The notes under the pieces are model-generated. The model was not told the DNA's origin and made no database searches. It saw only the letters and a program-made list of their open reading frames with translations. 64,000 nt of DNA from Acidobacteria bacterium Mor1 (GTDB lineage: Bacteria; Acidobacteriota; Polarisedimenticolia; Polarisedimenticolales; Polarisedimenticolaceae): the NCBI GenBank assembly GCA_001664505.1, contig CP011806.1, positions 310,271 to 374,270 of the forward strand, in the 5' to 3' direction. Position numbers and translations under genes: made by a program. Shown here in pieces: positions 1 to 7,211 of this stretch. Every line of letters starts with the position of its first letter. Position 1 is the first letter of the stretch.

Positions 1-1
1 T

Positions 2-391
2 ACGCTGGCCCACAACCGGGGCCGGGTACGGGAACGGTGCCGGGTGCGCGAGGCGCTGAGCGGCGCGATCGGATCCCTGGACGCCGCCGACGTCGAGGAG
101 CGCCTGCGCCGCCGGCGGGTGCCCTTCGGCTTCGTCAACACCCTGCAGGAGGTCTTCGCCCTGGAATCCTCCAGGGAGGTCCTGCTCGAGGCTGGCGGGC
201 TGCGGGGGGTGCGCGAGCTGGTCGCCCGGGGGATCGAGTCGGTCGAGGCCGCGGCTCCGCCGGAATACAACGCCGACGGCGAGGCGATCCTGCGGGACAC
301 GTTGCTCTACGACGCCGAACAGCGGGCGTCCCTGGTCGCCTCGGGAGCCTGGCCCGGGCCGGCATCCGGCGATTCCGCTTCGGGCGTGTAG
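2..391 (+). CDS. CaiB/BaiF family CoA-transferase, C-terminal fragment (5' end outside window)
   Basis: The frame is open from the left edge to a TAG at 389-391, so this is the last ~129 residues of a gene that begins upstream. The segment with RRRRVPFGFVNTLQEVFA matches the C-terminal region of class III (CaiB/BaiF, formyl-CoA transferase type) CoA-transferases, where a subunit-length variable loop is followed by an 'agVP.gpv..l.evf' element. These cytosolic enzymes move CoA between carboxylic acids; the substrate cannot be told from this piece. A family call is reasonable but rests on the C-terminal part only. The gene runs towards the minus-strand DUF4332 gene, and no clear terminator of its own is visible. 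Confidence 0.65.
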   Translation, partial: TLAHNRGRVRERCRVREALSGAIGSLDAADVEERLRRRRVPFGFVNTLQEVFALESSREVLLEAGGLRGVRELVARGIESVEAAAPPEYNADGEAILRDTLLYDAEQRASLVASGAWPGPASGDSASGV

Positions 392-403
392 CGGGCCCTG
401 GGC

Positions 404-437
404 TGAAAAAGAAAACGGCGCCGAGGCCGGCGCCGTC
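404..437 (-). terminator. Rho-independent terminator of the sigma/MscS/DUF4332 operon
   Basis: Read on the minus strand there is a perfect 8-bp stem (ACGGCGCC / GGCGCCGT, 415-422 with 429-436) with a 6-nt loop, followed directly by a T-rich tract (TTTTCTTTTT, 405-414). It lies 26 bases past the DUF4332 stop codon. Confidence 0.85.
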
Positions 438-463
438 TCATCGGTTTCGAAGCGGAACCGGAG

Positions 464-871
464 TCAGTGGCTGATCATCGGCTCCATGCCCTTGGCCGCC
501 TCGATCCAGCCCTCGACGGTCGAGGTCGCCGGCGTGGCGTTGGACAGGTTCTTTTCCTTGTTGACCTCTTCCATCTTGGTGGCGAGGTTCTCGGCGTTGC
601 GGTGGCGCAGCTCCTTGACCGTGTCGACACCCGAGGCCTCGAGCAGCTCGGAGTACTGCGGGCCGACGCCGGAGATGCGCATCAGGTCCGCCTTGTTGGC
701 CCAGTTGAGCAGCAACTTTTCGCTGACGTCGGTGCTCTCGCTGACCGTCTTGCGGCCCTTGGCGTCGCCGCAATGCTTCAGCAGGTCGTCGGTGGTCTGG
801 ATCTGGGCGGTCGCCAGTTTTTCGGCGTAGGCCGGTCCGATCCCTTCGATTTCATCGATCTTGTAAGACAT
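464..871 (-). CDS. DUF4332 helix-hairpin-helix domain protein
   Basis: A small (135 aa) soluble protein with two helix-hairpin-helix-like elements, IEGIGPAYAEKL near the N-terminus and ISGVGPQYSELL in the middle. This is the layout of DUF4332 proteins, which resemble nucleic-acid-binding HhH repeats but have no established function. The ATG at 871 is chosen because AAGGAG sits 8 bases upstream; the GTG at 880 overlaps that Shine-Dalgarno. It lies 38 bases after the MscS-like gene on the same strand and ahead of the terminator, so it is probably the last gene of the sigma-factor operon. Family assignment is good; function is unknown. Confidence 0.75.
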   Translation of the reverse strand: MSYKIDEIEGIGPAYAEKLATAQIQTTDDLLKHCGDAKGRKTVSESTDVSEKLLLNWANKADLMRISGVGPQYSELLEASGVDTVKELRHRNAENLATKMEEVNKEKNLSNATPATSTVEGWIEAAKGMEPMISH

Positions 872-909
872 CTCGGTCACTCCTTCCGGGGTTTGTTGTT
901 CAGCGGTCG

Positions 910-1716
910 TTACTGCCGCCCGATCTCGTCGAGGAAGCGGCCGTTGGCCATCCGGATCGTGCGGTCTTCGGTCTCGATCAGCGCGTGGGTCGGAGTCACC
1001 GAGCGCAGGGTTCCGCGCTCACCGGCGATCTCGACCTGTTCGCCGACCTTGAAAATCTTGCGGGCGTAGAAGCCGGCCAGGATGTTGCGAGTCACGTCCC
1101 GGCTGCCGAGGCCGAAGGACAGGCCGAAGGCCAGGGCGGCACCGGCGAGGAACAGCGCCGTGACCAGATGCACGATCTCCGTGTCGATCTGCAGCTGGCC
1201 GAAGGCCATGATCGCGACGATGAAGAACACCACCGATCCGACCAGGCGGCCCAGCGGCCGCGCGAACTCGATACCCGAGTTGTTGGCGGCCTCGGCCACG
1301 GCCCCCGCCGCGAACTGACTGGCGGCGCTTCCGATCAGCAGCAGCAGCAGCGCGGCGATCAGGTTCGGCAGGTAGGCGAAGAAGGAGCCCAGGGCATCGG
1401 AGATCGCGACCAGGCCGAGGGCGTCGGCGGTGGTCTTGGCGATCAGGAACAGCAGCAGGAAGTAGGCGAGGCGGGGCAGGAACTGATTGAGTTCCTGGCG
1501 GATGCCGATGCGCTGCAGCGCCTTGTCGATGCCGGCGCGCTTCATCAGGTCGTCGAAGCGCAGCCGGGTCAGGATCGCCCGCAGCACCCATTCGATGACC
1601 TTGGCCACGAGAATGCCGACGAACAGCAGCACCAGGCCGACCACCACCTTGGGGGCCAGGTCGACGGCGCCGTCGAACATGTCCTGAAAGGCCGTCTGGA
1701 GCTTCTCCATCATCAC
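910..1716 (-). CDS. Mechanosensitive ion channel family protein (small MscS-like, TM-helix type)
   Basis: A 268-aa inner-membrane protein with about five hydrophobic segments (near residues 22-46, 80-98, 112-130, 156-174 and 180-203). A glycine/alanine-rich pore-type helix (AGAALAFGLSFGLG) is followed by RDVTRNILAGFYARK and a short beta domain with KIFKVGEQVEIAGERG, as in MscS. The repeated conserved-TM-helix N-terminus is typical of small channels that open under membrane tension. The start is GTG 1716 or the following ATG, 6 bases after GGGAGGGG. It overlaps the upstream 79-aa gene's stop, so the two are translationally coupled and lie in the sigma-factor operon. The large C-terminal vestibule of E. 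coli MscS appears reduced. Confidence 0.88.
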   Translation of the reverse strand: MMMEKLQTAFQDMFDGAVDLAPKVVVGLVLLFVGILVAKVIEWVLRAILTRLRFDDLMKRAGIDKALQRIGIRQELNQFLPRLAYFLLLFLIAKTTADALGLVAISDALGSFFAYLPNLIAALLLLLIGSAASQFAAGAVAEAANNSGIEFARPLGRLVGSVVFFIVAIMAFGQLQIDTEIVHLVTALFLAGAALAFGLSFGLGSRDVTRNILAGFYARKIFKVGEQVEIAGERGTLRSVTPTHALIETEDRTIRMANGRFLDEIGRQ

Positions 1717-1952
1717 CGCTTACCCCTCCCTTTTCCGCCGGGATTGCCGATCAACCCGTAGACCAGGTCCATCATCTCGACCATGTAGTTCGCCGGCAGG
1801 AACCAGACGAAGTTGATGAACTGCAGCGCCGTCGTGCGTCGCTCGATGGTGTTCTCCAGCCGGTCGACGAAGCCTCCTGGAGGTTCTTCGGCGAGGTCGG
1901 CCAGTTCCTGGATGGGGGCGCCGGTGTCGATATCGTCGTCGTGTGCGTTCAT
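1713..1952 (-). CDS. Small hypothetical protein coupled to an ECF sigma factor
   Basis: A 79-aa protein not recognised as a known family. It has an acidic N-terminus (about residues 1-32), then a hydrophobic, aromatic-rich C-terminal half (ALQFINFVWFLPANYMVEMM) and a basic tail. Its ATG overlaps the sigma-factor stop (ATGA), and its own stop overlaps the channel start. Its position, where an anti-sigma factor is often found, invites that idea, but it is too short for the usual anti-sigma fold (zinc anti-sigma or transmembrane RseA type) and has no HxxxCxxC motif. It may be a small membrane-associated partner of the channel or the sigma factor. Coding status is supported by the overlaps on both sides. 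Confidence 0.6.
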   Translation of the reverse strand: MNAHDDDIDTGAPIQELADLAEEPPGGFVDRLENTIERRTTALQFINFVWFLPANYMVEMMDLVYGLIGNPGGKGRGKR

Positions 1953-2560
1953 GGTTGTTGCTGCTCTTGGGGGCTCGGGTCGGAAGGACCGTCAAATAGC
2001 CGTCGGAACTCCTCGCGACCCCGCTTGATACGCATCTTGACCGCCGACAGGCTCAACTCGAGCTGGTCCGCGATCTCTTGATAGGAAAGCTTGTCCAGAT
2101 CGCGCAGCACCAGGGGGATGCGCAGGGTGTCGTTCATCGACTCCAGCACCTGCTTGATCCGCTCGCGATCGTCGCCGGCCCCCAGGTTCCGTTCCGCCTC
2201 GGGCTGGGTGCTCAGCTCTTCGAAAGTCTCGTGGTTCTCCTCGTCGTCGATCTCGACGAACTGCCGCCGTCGCTGCTTCTTGACGTGGTTGAGGCAATGG
2301 TTGGTCTTGATCCGGGTGATCCACGTCTTGAAGCTGGCGCGCCCCTCGAACCGTTCCAGGGCGAAGAAGGCCTTGATGAAGACCTCCTGGGCCAGATCTT
2401 CGATATCCCGCGGAGAGCGTGTCAGGTAGCGGCAGTTGGCCAGCACCCGCGCTTGATGTCGTTGTACCAACCGCGTGAAAGCCGAACGGTCCCCCTCGCC
2501 GGCACTCCTGGCCAGCTCCACCAGCTGTTCGTCGGTGGTTTCGGGACTGGGGTTCGGCAA
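1949..2560 (-). CDS. RNA polymerase sigma factor, sigma-70 ECF subfamily (RpoE-like)
   Basis: A 203-aa protein with sigma region 2 (about residues 25-95; DIEDLAQEVFIKAF is the core-binding helix, followed by ASFKTWITRIKTNHCLNHVKK) and region 4 (about 138-190; LSYQEIADQLELSLSAVKMRIKRG is the -35-recognition helix-turn-helix). There is an acidic linker and a Gln-rich tail. The start is TTG 2560, with AGGAG about 7 bases upstream and no better ATG. It directs RNA polymerase to its own promoter class. Unusually, the next gene is a 79-aa protein and then a mechanosensitive channel, rather than an obvious anti-sigma factor. No ECF-type autoregulated promoter could be identified with confidence in the 70 bases upstream. 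Confidence 0.92.
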   Translation of the reverse strand: MPNPSPETTDEQLVELARSAGEGDRSAFTRLVQRHQARVLANCRYLTRSPRDIEDLAQEVFIKAFFALERFEGRASFKTWITRIKTNHCLNHVKKQRRRQFVEIDDEENHETFEELSTQPEAERNLGAGDDRERIKQVLESMNDTLRIPLVLRDLDKLSYQEIADQLELSLSAVKMRIKRGREEFRRLFDGPSDPSPQEQQQP

Positions 2561-2632
2561 ACCTGGCTCCTGGGTAGATCCGGACTGGCGATTGTTCCAT
2601 GACCGATCTCCCGCGGGAAGCCCGCACCTATG

Positions 2633-2668
2633 AAAAAGGGGCCGCGGCCGACCGTCGGCCGCGGCCCC
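2633..2668 (-). terminator. Rho-independent terminator after the OmpA/TSP3 gene
   Basis: On the minus strand, a perfect 15-bp GC-rich stem built on GGGGCCGCGGCC (2638-2652 paired with 2654-2668, almost no loop) is followed by TTTTT (2633-2637). It starts 14 bases past the stop codon and separates this gene from the sigma-factor operon. Confidence 0.88.
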
Positions 2669-2681
2669 AGGGCGGAGTCGT

Positions 2682-4166
2682 CTAGTTGAGCCGCTTCAGT
2701 TCGACGCGGCGGTTGATGGCCCGGCCTTCGGCCGAACCGTTGTCGGCGATCGGCTGGGATTCACCGTAGCCACGGGCGGTCATCCGCGAGGCGGCGACAC
2801 CCTTGCTGCCCAGGTACTTCATGACCGACTCGGCGCGGCGGCCCGACAGACCCAGGTTGTAGTTGTCGCTACCCTGGGAGTCGGTGTGACCGGCCACCTC
2901 GACCTTGACTTCCGGCCACTGGGCCAGGGTCTGGGCCACCTCGTCGAGGACGCGAGTCGCATCGGAGGTCAGCACGTCGCTGTTGGTCTCGAAGTTGACA
3001 CCCTTGAGCACGAAGGTGCGAGTTTCCTCGTCGAAGACCTTCTTGCAGCCGCGGGAGTCGACTTCGGTGCCGGCCGCGGTGCCGGGGCACTTGTCGAGGC
3101 CGTCGTACACGCCGTCGCCGTCACTGTCCTTGGGGCAGCCGGTGGCGTCGACCACCGCACCGCGCGGACTGTTGGGGCACTTGTCGATGCCGTCGTAGAC
3201 GCCGTCGTTGTCGCTGTCCTTGGGACAACCGCGGTTGTCGACGGTGGCACCCTTCGGGGTGTCCGGGCACTTGTCGAGGCCGTCGTACACGCCGTCGCCG
3301 TCACTGTCCTTGGGGCAGCCGGTCGCGTCGATCACCGCACCCTTGGGGGTGTCGGGGCACTTGTCGTCGCCGTCGTGGACGCCGTCGCCGTCGCTGTCCC
3401 TGTCGCAACCGTCGGAGGTCACCGGCACACCGGGGGCGGTGTCGGGGCACTTGTCGAGGCCGTTCCAGACGCCGTCACCGTCGCTGTCCAGCGGACAACC
3501 GGTGGCGTCGACCTGGGCACCCTGCGGAGTGTTGGGGCACTTGTCCTTGCGATCGATCACGCCGTCGCCGTCGGTGTCCGCCGGCGGGCTGCCGCCCATG
3601 GCCCAGGTCAGGCCGAAGGTGGTTTCGATGTGGCTGACGGTCTCGTTGAGACCGGCACCTTCGAGATCGGTGCTGACCAGGCGGGCGTCCCAGCGGGCGC
3701 CGAACTTGTCGCCCAGGAACCAGCGCAGGCCGCCACCGATGTTCAGGCTGAGATCGTCATCGTTGTAGAGGTTGCCGGCGTCGGTGTCGTCTTCGCCGAA
3801 ACCGAAGGTGACGAACGGCCGGAAGGTCTCGCCTTCGTTGAAGTTGTGCAGGAAGTTGAGACGCAGGCCCTGCAGCTTGAACTCGTCGGTGCCGAGCATC
3901 ATCGCTTCGTTGGTCGGCAGGTCGGCGGTGAACTCCTGGAAGCTGACTTCCGAGCTCCAGGTATCGGAGAACCAGATGCCGAAACGACCACCCCACAGGG
4001 TGTCGTCGTCGGGCGAGAAGCTGCCGTAGTTATCGGGGAAGGCCAGGCCGCCGAACAGTCCGACTTCCACGTCCCCCTTGGTTCCGCCGTCAGCCAGGGC
4101 AGGCGCCGCGGCCAGTCCCATGATCGCCAGCAGCGCGAACGCGATCTTTAGAGTCTCCCTCCTCAC
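2682..4166 (-). CDS. OmpA-family outer-membrane protein with N-terminal beta-barrel and six thrombospondin type 3 repeats
   Basis: A 494-aa surface protein. Residues 1-25 are a signal peptide (RRETLKIAFALLAIMG...APALA). Residues ~26-190 form a small outer-membrane beta-barrel, ~196-375 are six 30-residue thrombospondin type 3 calcium-binding repeats (DSDGDGVYDGLDKCPDTP type), and ~385-494 are an OmpA peptidoglycan-binding domain with GHTDSQGSDNYNLGLSGRRA. It likely ties the outer membrane to the cell wall through a calcium-stiffened stalk. GTG 4166 is preferred over ATG 4172: AAGGAG touches the ATG but is 6 bases from the GTG, and the GTG start gives a clean signal peptide. It is monocistronic, with its own terminator, and is divergent from the radical SAM gene. 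Confidence 0.92.
   Translation of the reverse strand: MRRETLKIAFALLAIMGLAAAPALADGGTKGDVEVGLFGGLAFPDNYGSFSPDDDTLWGGRFGIWFSDTWSSEVSFQEFTADLPTNEAMMLGTDEFKLQGLRLNFLHNFNEGETFRPFVTFGFGEDDTDAGNLYNDDDLSLNIGGGLRWFLGDKFGARWDARLVSTDLEGAGLNETVSHIETTFGLTWAMGGSPPADTDGDGVIDRKDKCPNTPQGAQVDATGCPLDSDGDGVWNGLDKCPDTAPGVPVTSDGCDRDSDGDGVHDGDDKCPDTPKGAVIDATGCPKDSDGDGVYDGLDKCPDTPKGATVDNRGCPKDSDNDGVYDGIDKCPNSPRGAVVDATGCPKDSDGDGVYDGLDKCPGTAAGTEVDSRGCKKVFDEETRTFVLKGVNFETNSDVLTSDATRVLDEVAQTLAQWPEVKVEVAGHTDSQGSDNYNLGLSGRRAESVMKYLGSKGVAASRMTARGYGESQPIADNGSAEGRAINRRVELKRLN
3040..3580 (-). repeat. Six tandem ~90-bp repeats encoding TSP3 modules
   Basis: Six in-frame 90-bp units, each encoding a D-x-D-G-D-G-V ... D-K-C-P-x-T ... 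G-C-P motif. Units share long near-identical stretches (the plus-strand word ggggcacttgtcgaggccgt recurs). Variation is mostly at the second Cys-flanking segment. This is coding repeat DNA, prone to slippage, and not a CRISPR array. Confidence 0.9.
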
Positions 4167-4297
4167 CGTCATCTCCTTCCGAGCCACGCGGTTCGCGTGA
4201 CATTTTCGCGAGTTCGCTCGGGCGAACCCGGCTGGGTGCAACGAAACGGCCCCGGAAGCAGTGTCGAACCCTCGACTGCTCCGATTCGGGCCGAAAT

Positions 4298-4364
4298 CGG
4301 GGGAACCCGGGATCGCTTGGCACGGCTCCGGCCCCGATCCTGCACGGGGCTCCGGGTTCCCCCG
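4298..4364. repeat. 13-bp perfect inverted repeat with structured 41-nt spacer
   Basis: The left arm CGGGGGAACCCGG (4298-4310) and right arm CCGGGTTCCCCCG (4352-4364) are exact reverse complements. The spacer can itself fold (GCCCC / GGGGC). It lies ~130 bases upstream of the OmpA start on the minus strand and upstream of the plus-strand -10 element. Possible roles are a leader RNA structure or an operator. Confidence 0.7.
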
Positions 4365-4422
4365 GAATGGTAGACCAACCCCCCACCCGGAAGTCACATG
4401 TCGGGGGAAGAAATCGTTCCTT

Positions 4423-4431
4423 TGCTAAAAT
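4423..4431 (+). promoter_or_regulatory. Extended -10 promoter element for the radical SAM/RNase operon
   Basis: TGCTAAAAT is an extended -10 (TGn + TAAAAT) with no matching -35 hexamer at 16-18 bp. It would give a leader of about 80 bases. It resembles the TGCTA elements seen before accB, pilA and the regulator gene at 54835. Confidence 0.45.
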
Positions 4432-4517
4432 CCGTGGTTGCCTCTCCGGGATGGCACCCCATGAAGTGCCCTCGGCAGAGGCCCCAGCTGCCCGGGAAGG
4501 GCGCCTTGGAGACCGCG

Positions 4518-7211
4518 ATGAAGCCACGAAACCCACGCCTGGAGACGCTGCTCGGGTCGATCCAGAAGCCCACCCGCTACATCGGGGGCGAATGGAACGA
4601 GGTGGTCAAGGACCACCGGGAGGTCGATGTGACCTTCGCCCTCGGATTCCCCGATGTCTACGAGATCGGGATGTCCCACCTGGGCTACCGGATTCTTTAT
4701 TCTCTTCTAAACTCCCTGGAGTGGGTCGCCGCCGAGCGCGCCTTCTGCCCCTGGCCGGACATGGGGGACGCCCTGCGCCGGGAGAATCTCCCGCTGTCGA
4801 CGCTGGAGACCGACACACCTTTGCGGCAGCTCGACGTGGTCGGCTTCTCGCTCCAGTACGAGATGACCTTCAGCAACGTGCTGGAGATGCTCGATCTGTC
4901 CGGGATCCCGTTGCGCTCCTCTCAGCGAGGCGAAGAGGATCCGCTGGTGGTGGTCGGCGGCCCGGTGGTGTTCAACACCGAGCCGCTTGCGGACTTCGTC
5001 GACTTCGTCTTCATCGGCGACGGCGAGGAGGCGATCCCCGAGTTCCTCGAGCGCCTGCGTCAGCTCAAGCGGGAGGGGGCGAGCCGCGAGCAGCGTATTC
5101 GCGAGCTGGCCCAGGTCGAGGGGGTCTACGCCCCGGCGCTCTACGAGGTCGAGGAAGACCCCGACAGCGGCATGTTGATCCCGGTGGCGGGCAAACACGA
5201 TGCGCCCTTCCCGGTCAAGCGCCGCATTCTGATGGATCTCGATGCCTACCCATTCCCCGACCGGATCATCGTGCCCTACGGCGAGATCGTTCACGACCGG
5301 GTTTCGGTGGAGGTCATGCGCGGCTGTCCCGTGGGCTGCCGGTTCTGCCAGGCGGGTTACGTCTACCGGCCGACCCGGGAGCGCAATCCCAACAGCGTGC
5401 GGGATACGGTGATCCGTTCGGTGCGCTCCACCGGCTACGACGAGTTCTCGCTGAGTTCCCTCAACACCGGGGAGTACGGCGCGATCCATCCGGTCATGTT
5501 CGATCTGATGGAGCGCTTCGAGCCCGAGCGGGTGTCGGTGTCGCTGTCGTCGATGCACGCCTCGACGATGACCGACGACCTGGCCCGCGAGGTGCGCAAG
5601 GTCCGCAAGTCCGGCTTCACCATCGCCCCCGAGGCCGGCACCCAGCGCCTGCGCAACGTGATCAACAAGAACCTCAACGAGGAGCAGATCTTGACCGCCT
5701 GCCGGCTGGCCTTCGAGGCGGGTTGGAGTCAGATCAAGCTCTACTACATGATCGGGCTGCCCACCGAGACCGACGCCGACGTCGATGGTGCGGTCGATCT
5801 GGCCCACGAGATCCTGGCCACCGGCCGCAAGGCGCGCTCCAAGGGCAGGGTCGAGGTGACCATGTCCGCCTCGTCGTTCATTCCCAAGGCGGAGACTCCG
5901 TTCCAGTGGTGCGGGATGGATCGTCTCGAGAACCTGCATCGCAAGCAGGAGCGCATCTCGGCGCGGGTGCGCCGCGGTGTGCGCTTCAAGCATCACGACG
6001 GCATCACCAGCTTCTTCGAGGGAGTGTTCTCCCGCGGCGACCGCCGGCTGGGAGACGTGCTCGAGCGGGCCTGGAAGCTCGGCGCCCGCTTCGACGGCTG
6101 GGCCGAGTACTTCAACATCGACGCCTGGAACAAGGCCTTCGAGCGGGAGGGGATCGATCCCGAGCGCTACGCCTACGGTGACTGGAACCCCGCCGGGCGG
6201 CTGCCCTGGGATGTGGTCGATTCCCGGGTCAACAAGAAGTGGTTGGCCCTGGAACTCAAGCGGGCGTTGGCCGAGGGGACGCTCTCGGTCTGCGGGCCCA
6301 GTGATTGTCACGGCTGTGCGCCCTTCGCCAGGGAGTGCGTCAAGGGAGTGGTCAAGGAGACCACCGGCCGTCCTCTCGACGGTTGCCTGCCGGTGCTGCA
6401 GACTCCGGTCGCGCCCGGGCCCGGCGTTCCCGCCCGGGTCGATCAGGCGCCGCCGCTTGCCGCGGAGCGTGCCGCCGAGAAGGGGGAGGTCGAGGACGCG
6501 CCGACCCAGGAGCCGCCGCGCTACCGCTATCGGATGAAGTACACCAAGACCGGACGGCTGCGCTTCCTCGGCCATCTGGACCTCAACCGCATGTTGATGC
6601 GGGCCATGCGCCGGGCGGGGATTCCGCTGAGCTACTCCAACGGCTTCAACCCCAAGCCCCGGGTCTCTTTCGGGCCGGCGCTCTCGATGGGCCTGCAGTC
6701 GGAAGGGGAGTACCTGGACTTCGACACCCTGGAGCCGGTGGATCCGGTCACTGCCCGCCGTCAGATCGGCGAGGCCTTGCCCGAGGGGATGAAGCTACTG
6801 GCGCTCAAGCCGATCCGGCGAGATCTGCCCGGCCTGTTCGAGACCGCACGGGCGGCTCGCTATCGCGTGCACACCGGCAACGGCTTCGACCTGGACGAGA
6901 CCCTCGAGACCTTCCAGGGCCGGGACGAGGTGATCGTGACCCGGGAGCACAAGGGCAAGGTCAAGACCTTCGACCTGCGCCGGGAACTGCTGGACCTGGA
7001 GAAGCTGGACCACGAGGCGGTACGGATGACCCTGGCCCTGGGCGCCGGCGGCCCGTCGATCCGCGCCGACGAGGCGGTCCGGGAGATCTTCGGGGAGCGG
7101 GCTCCGGGGATGCAGATCGTGCGCGAGGACCTGCTGGTCGAGTGGGGCGGCAAGCTGCTGAACCCGATCCTCGCCGCGGCGGCGCTGCATGCCGACCGAG
7201 CTGCTCGTTAG
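4518..7211 (+). CDS. Fused radical SAM protein (TIGR03960 family) with C-terminal DUF2344 (TIGR03936) domain
   Basis: 897 aa. Residues ~30-180 resemble a cobalamin-binding-type domain (GFPDVYEIGMSHLGYRILYS). A radical SAM domain follows with the 4Fe-4S cysteines in RGCPVGCRFC (C270, C274, C277) and a glycine-rich AdoMet region. From ~residue 670 to the end is a DUF2344 domain (RMKYTKTGRLRFLGHLDLNR). The two parts are separate or fused neighbours in many bacteria, commonly beside RNase G/E as here; the reaction is not established. The start is ATG 4518 with TTGGAG 7 bases upstream; longer upstream frames lack a good ribosome site. It overlaps the next gene by 23 bases. Confidence 0.88.
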   Translation: MKPRNPRLETLLGSIQKPTRYIGGEWNEVVKDHREVDVTFALGFPDVYEIGMSHLGYRILYSLLNSLEWVAAERAFCPWPDMGDALRRENLPLSTLETDTPLRQLDVVGFSLQYEMTFSNVLEMLDLSGIPLRSSQRGEEDPLVVVGGPVVFNTEPLADFVDFVFIGDGEEAIPEFLERLRQLKREGASREQRIRELAQVEGVYAPALYEVEEDPDSGMLIPVAGKHDAPFPVKRRILMDLDAYPFPDRIIVPYGEIVHDRVSVEVMRGCPVGCRFCQAGYVYRPTRERNPNSVRDTVIRSVRSTGYDEFSLSSLNTGEYGAIHPVMFDLMERFEPERVSVSLSSMHASTMTDDLAREVRKVRKSGFTIAPEAGTQRLRNVINKNLNEEQILTACRLAFEAGWSQIKLYYMIGLPTETDADVDGAVDLAHEILATGRKARSKGRVEVTMSASSFIPKAETPFQWCGMDRLENLHRKQERISARVRRGVRFKHHDGITSFFEGVFSRGDRRLGDVLERAWKLGARFDGWAEYFNIDAWNKAFEREGIDPERYAYGDWNPAGRLPWDVVDSRVNKKWLALELKRALAEGTLSVCGPSDCHGCAPFARECVKGVVKETTGRPLDGCLPVLQTPVAPGPGVPARVDQAPPLAAERAAEKGEVEDAPTQEPPRYRYRMKYTKTGRLRFLGHLDLNRMLMRAMRRAGIPLSYSNGFNPKPRVSFGPALSMGLQSEGEYLDFDTLEPVDPVTARRQIGEALPEGMKLLALKPIRRDLPGLFETARAARYRVHTGNGFDLDETLETFQGRDEVIVTREHKGKVKTFDLRRELLDLEKLDHEAVRMTLALGAGGPSIRADEAVREIFGERAPGMQIVREDLLVEWGGKLLNPILAAAALHADRAAR

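Larger units (their letters stand above)
4173..4517. other. Divergent intergenic region between the OmpA gene and the radical SAM gene
   Basis: 345 bases with no supported gene. On the minus strand it is the presumed leader of the OmpA gene and contains a perfect GTTCGC-TCGG-GCGAAC hairpin (4212-4227) plus a large inverted repeat (4298-4310 with 4352-4364). On the plus strand, an extended -10 element (TGCTAAAAT, 4423-4431) precedes the radical SAM gene. Short frames reading through it in both directions have no coding character. Confidence 0.6.

Noticed and set aside
3040-3580. Regularly spaced ~90-bp repeats that could suggest a CRISPR-like array
   Set aside because: They are in-frame, 90-bp, and encode TSP3 DxDGDG modules of an OmpA-family protein; there are no unique spacers or cas genes.
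4315-4330. TGGCAC at 4318 as a second sigma-54 promoter near the radical SAM gene
   Set aside because: No TTGC at the required 5-base spacing (CGGCC instead).
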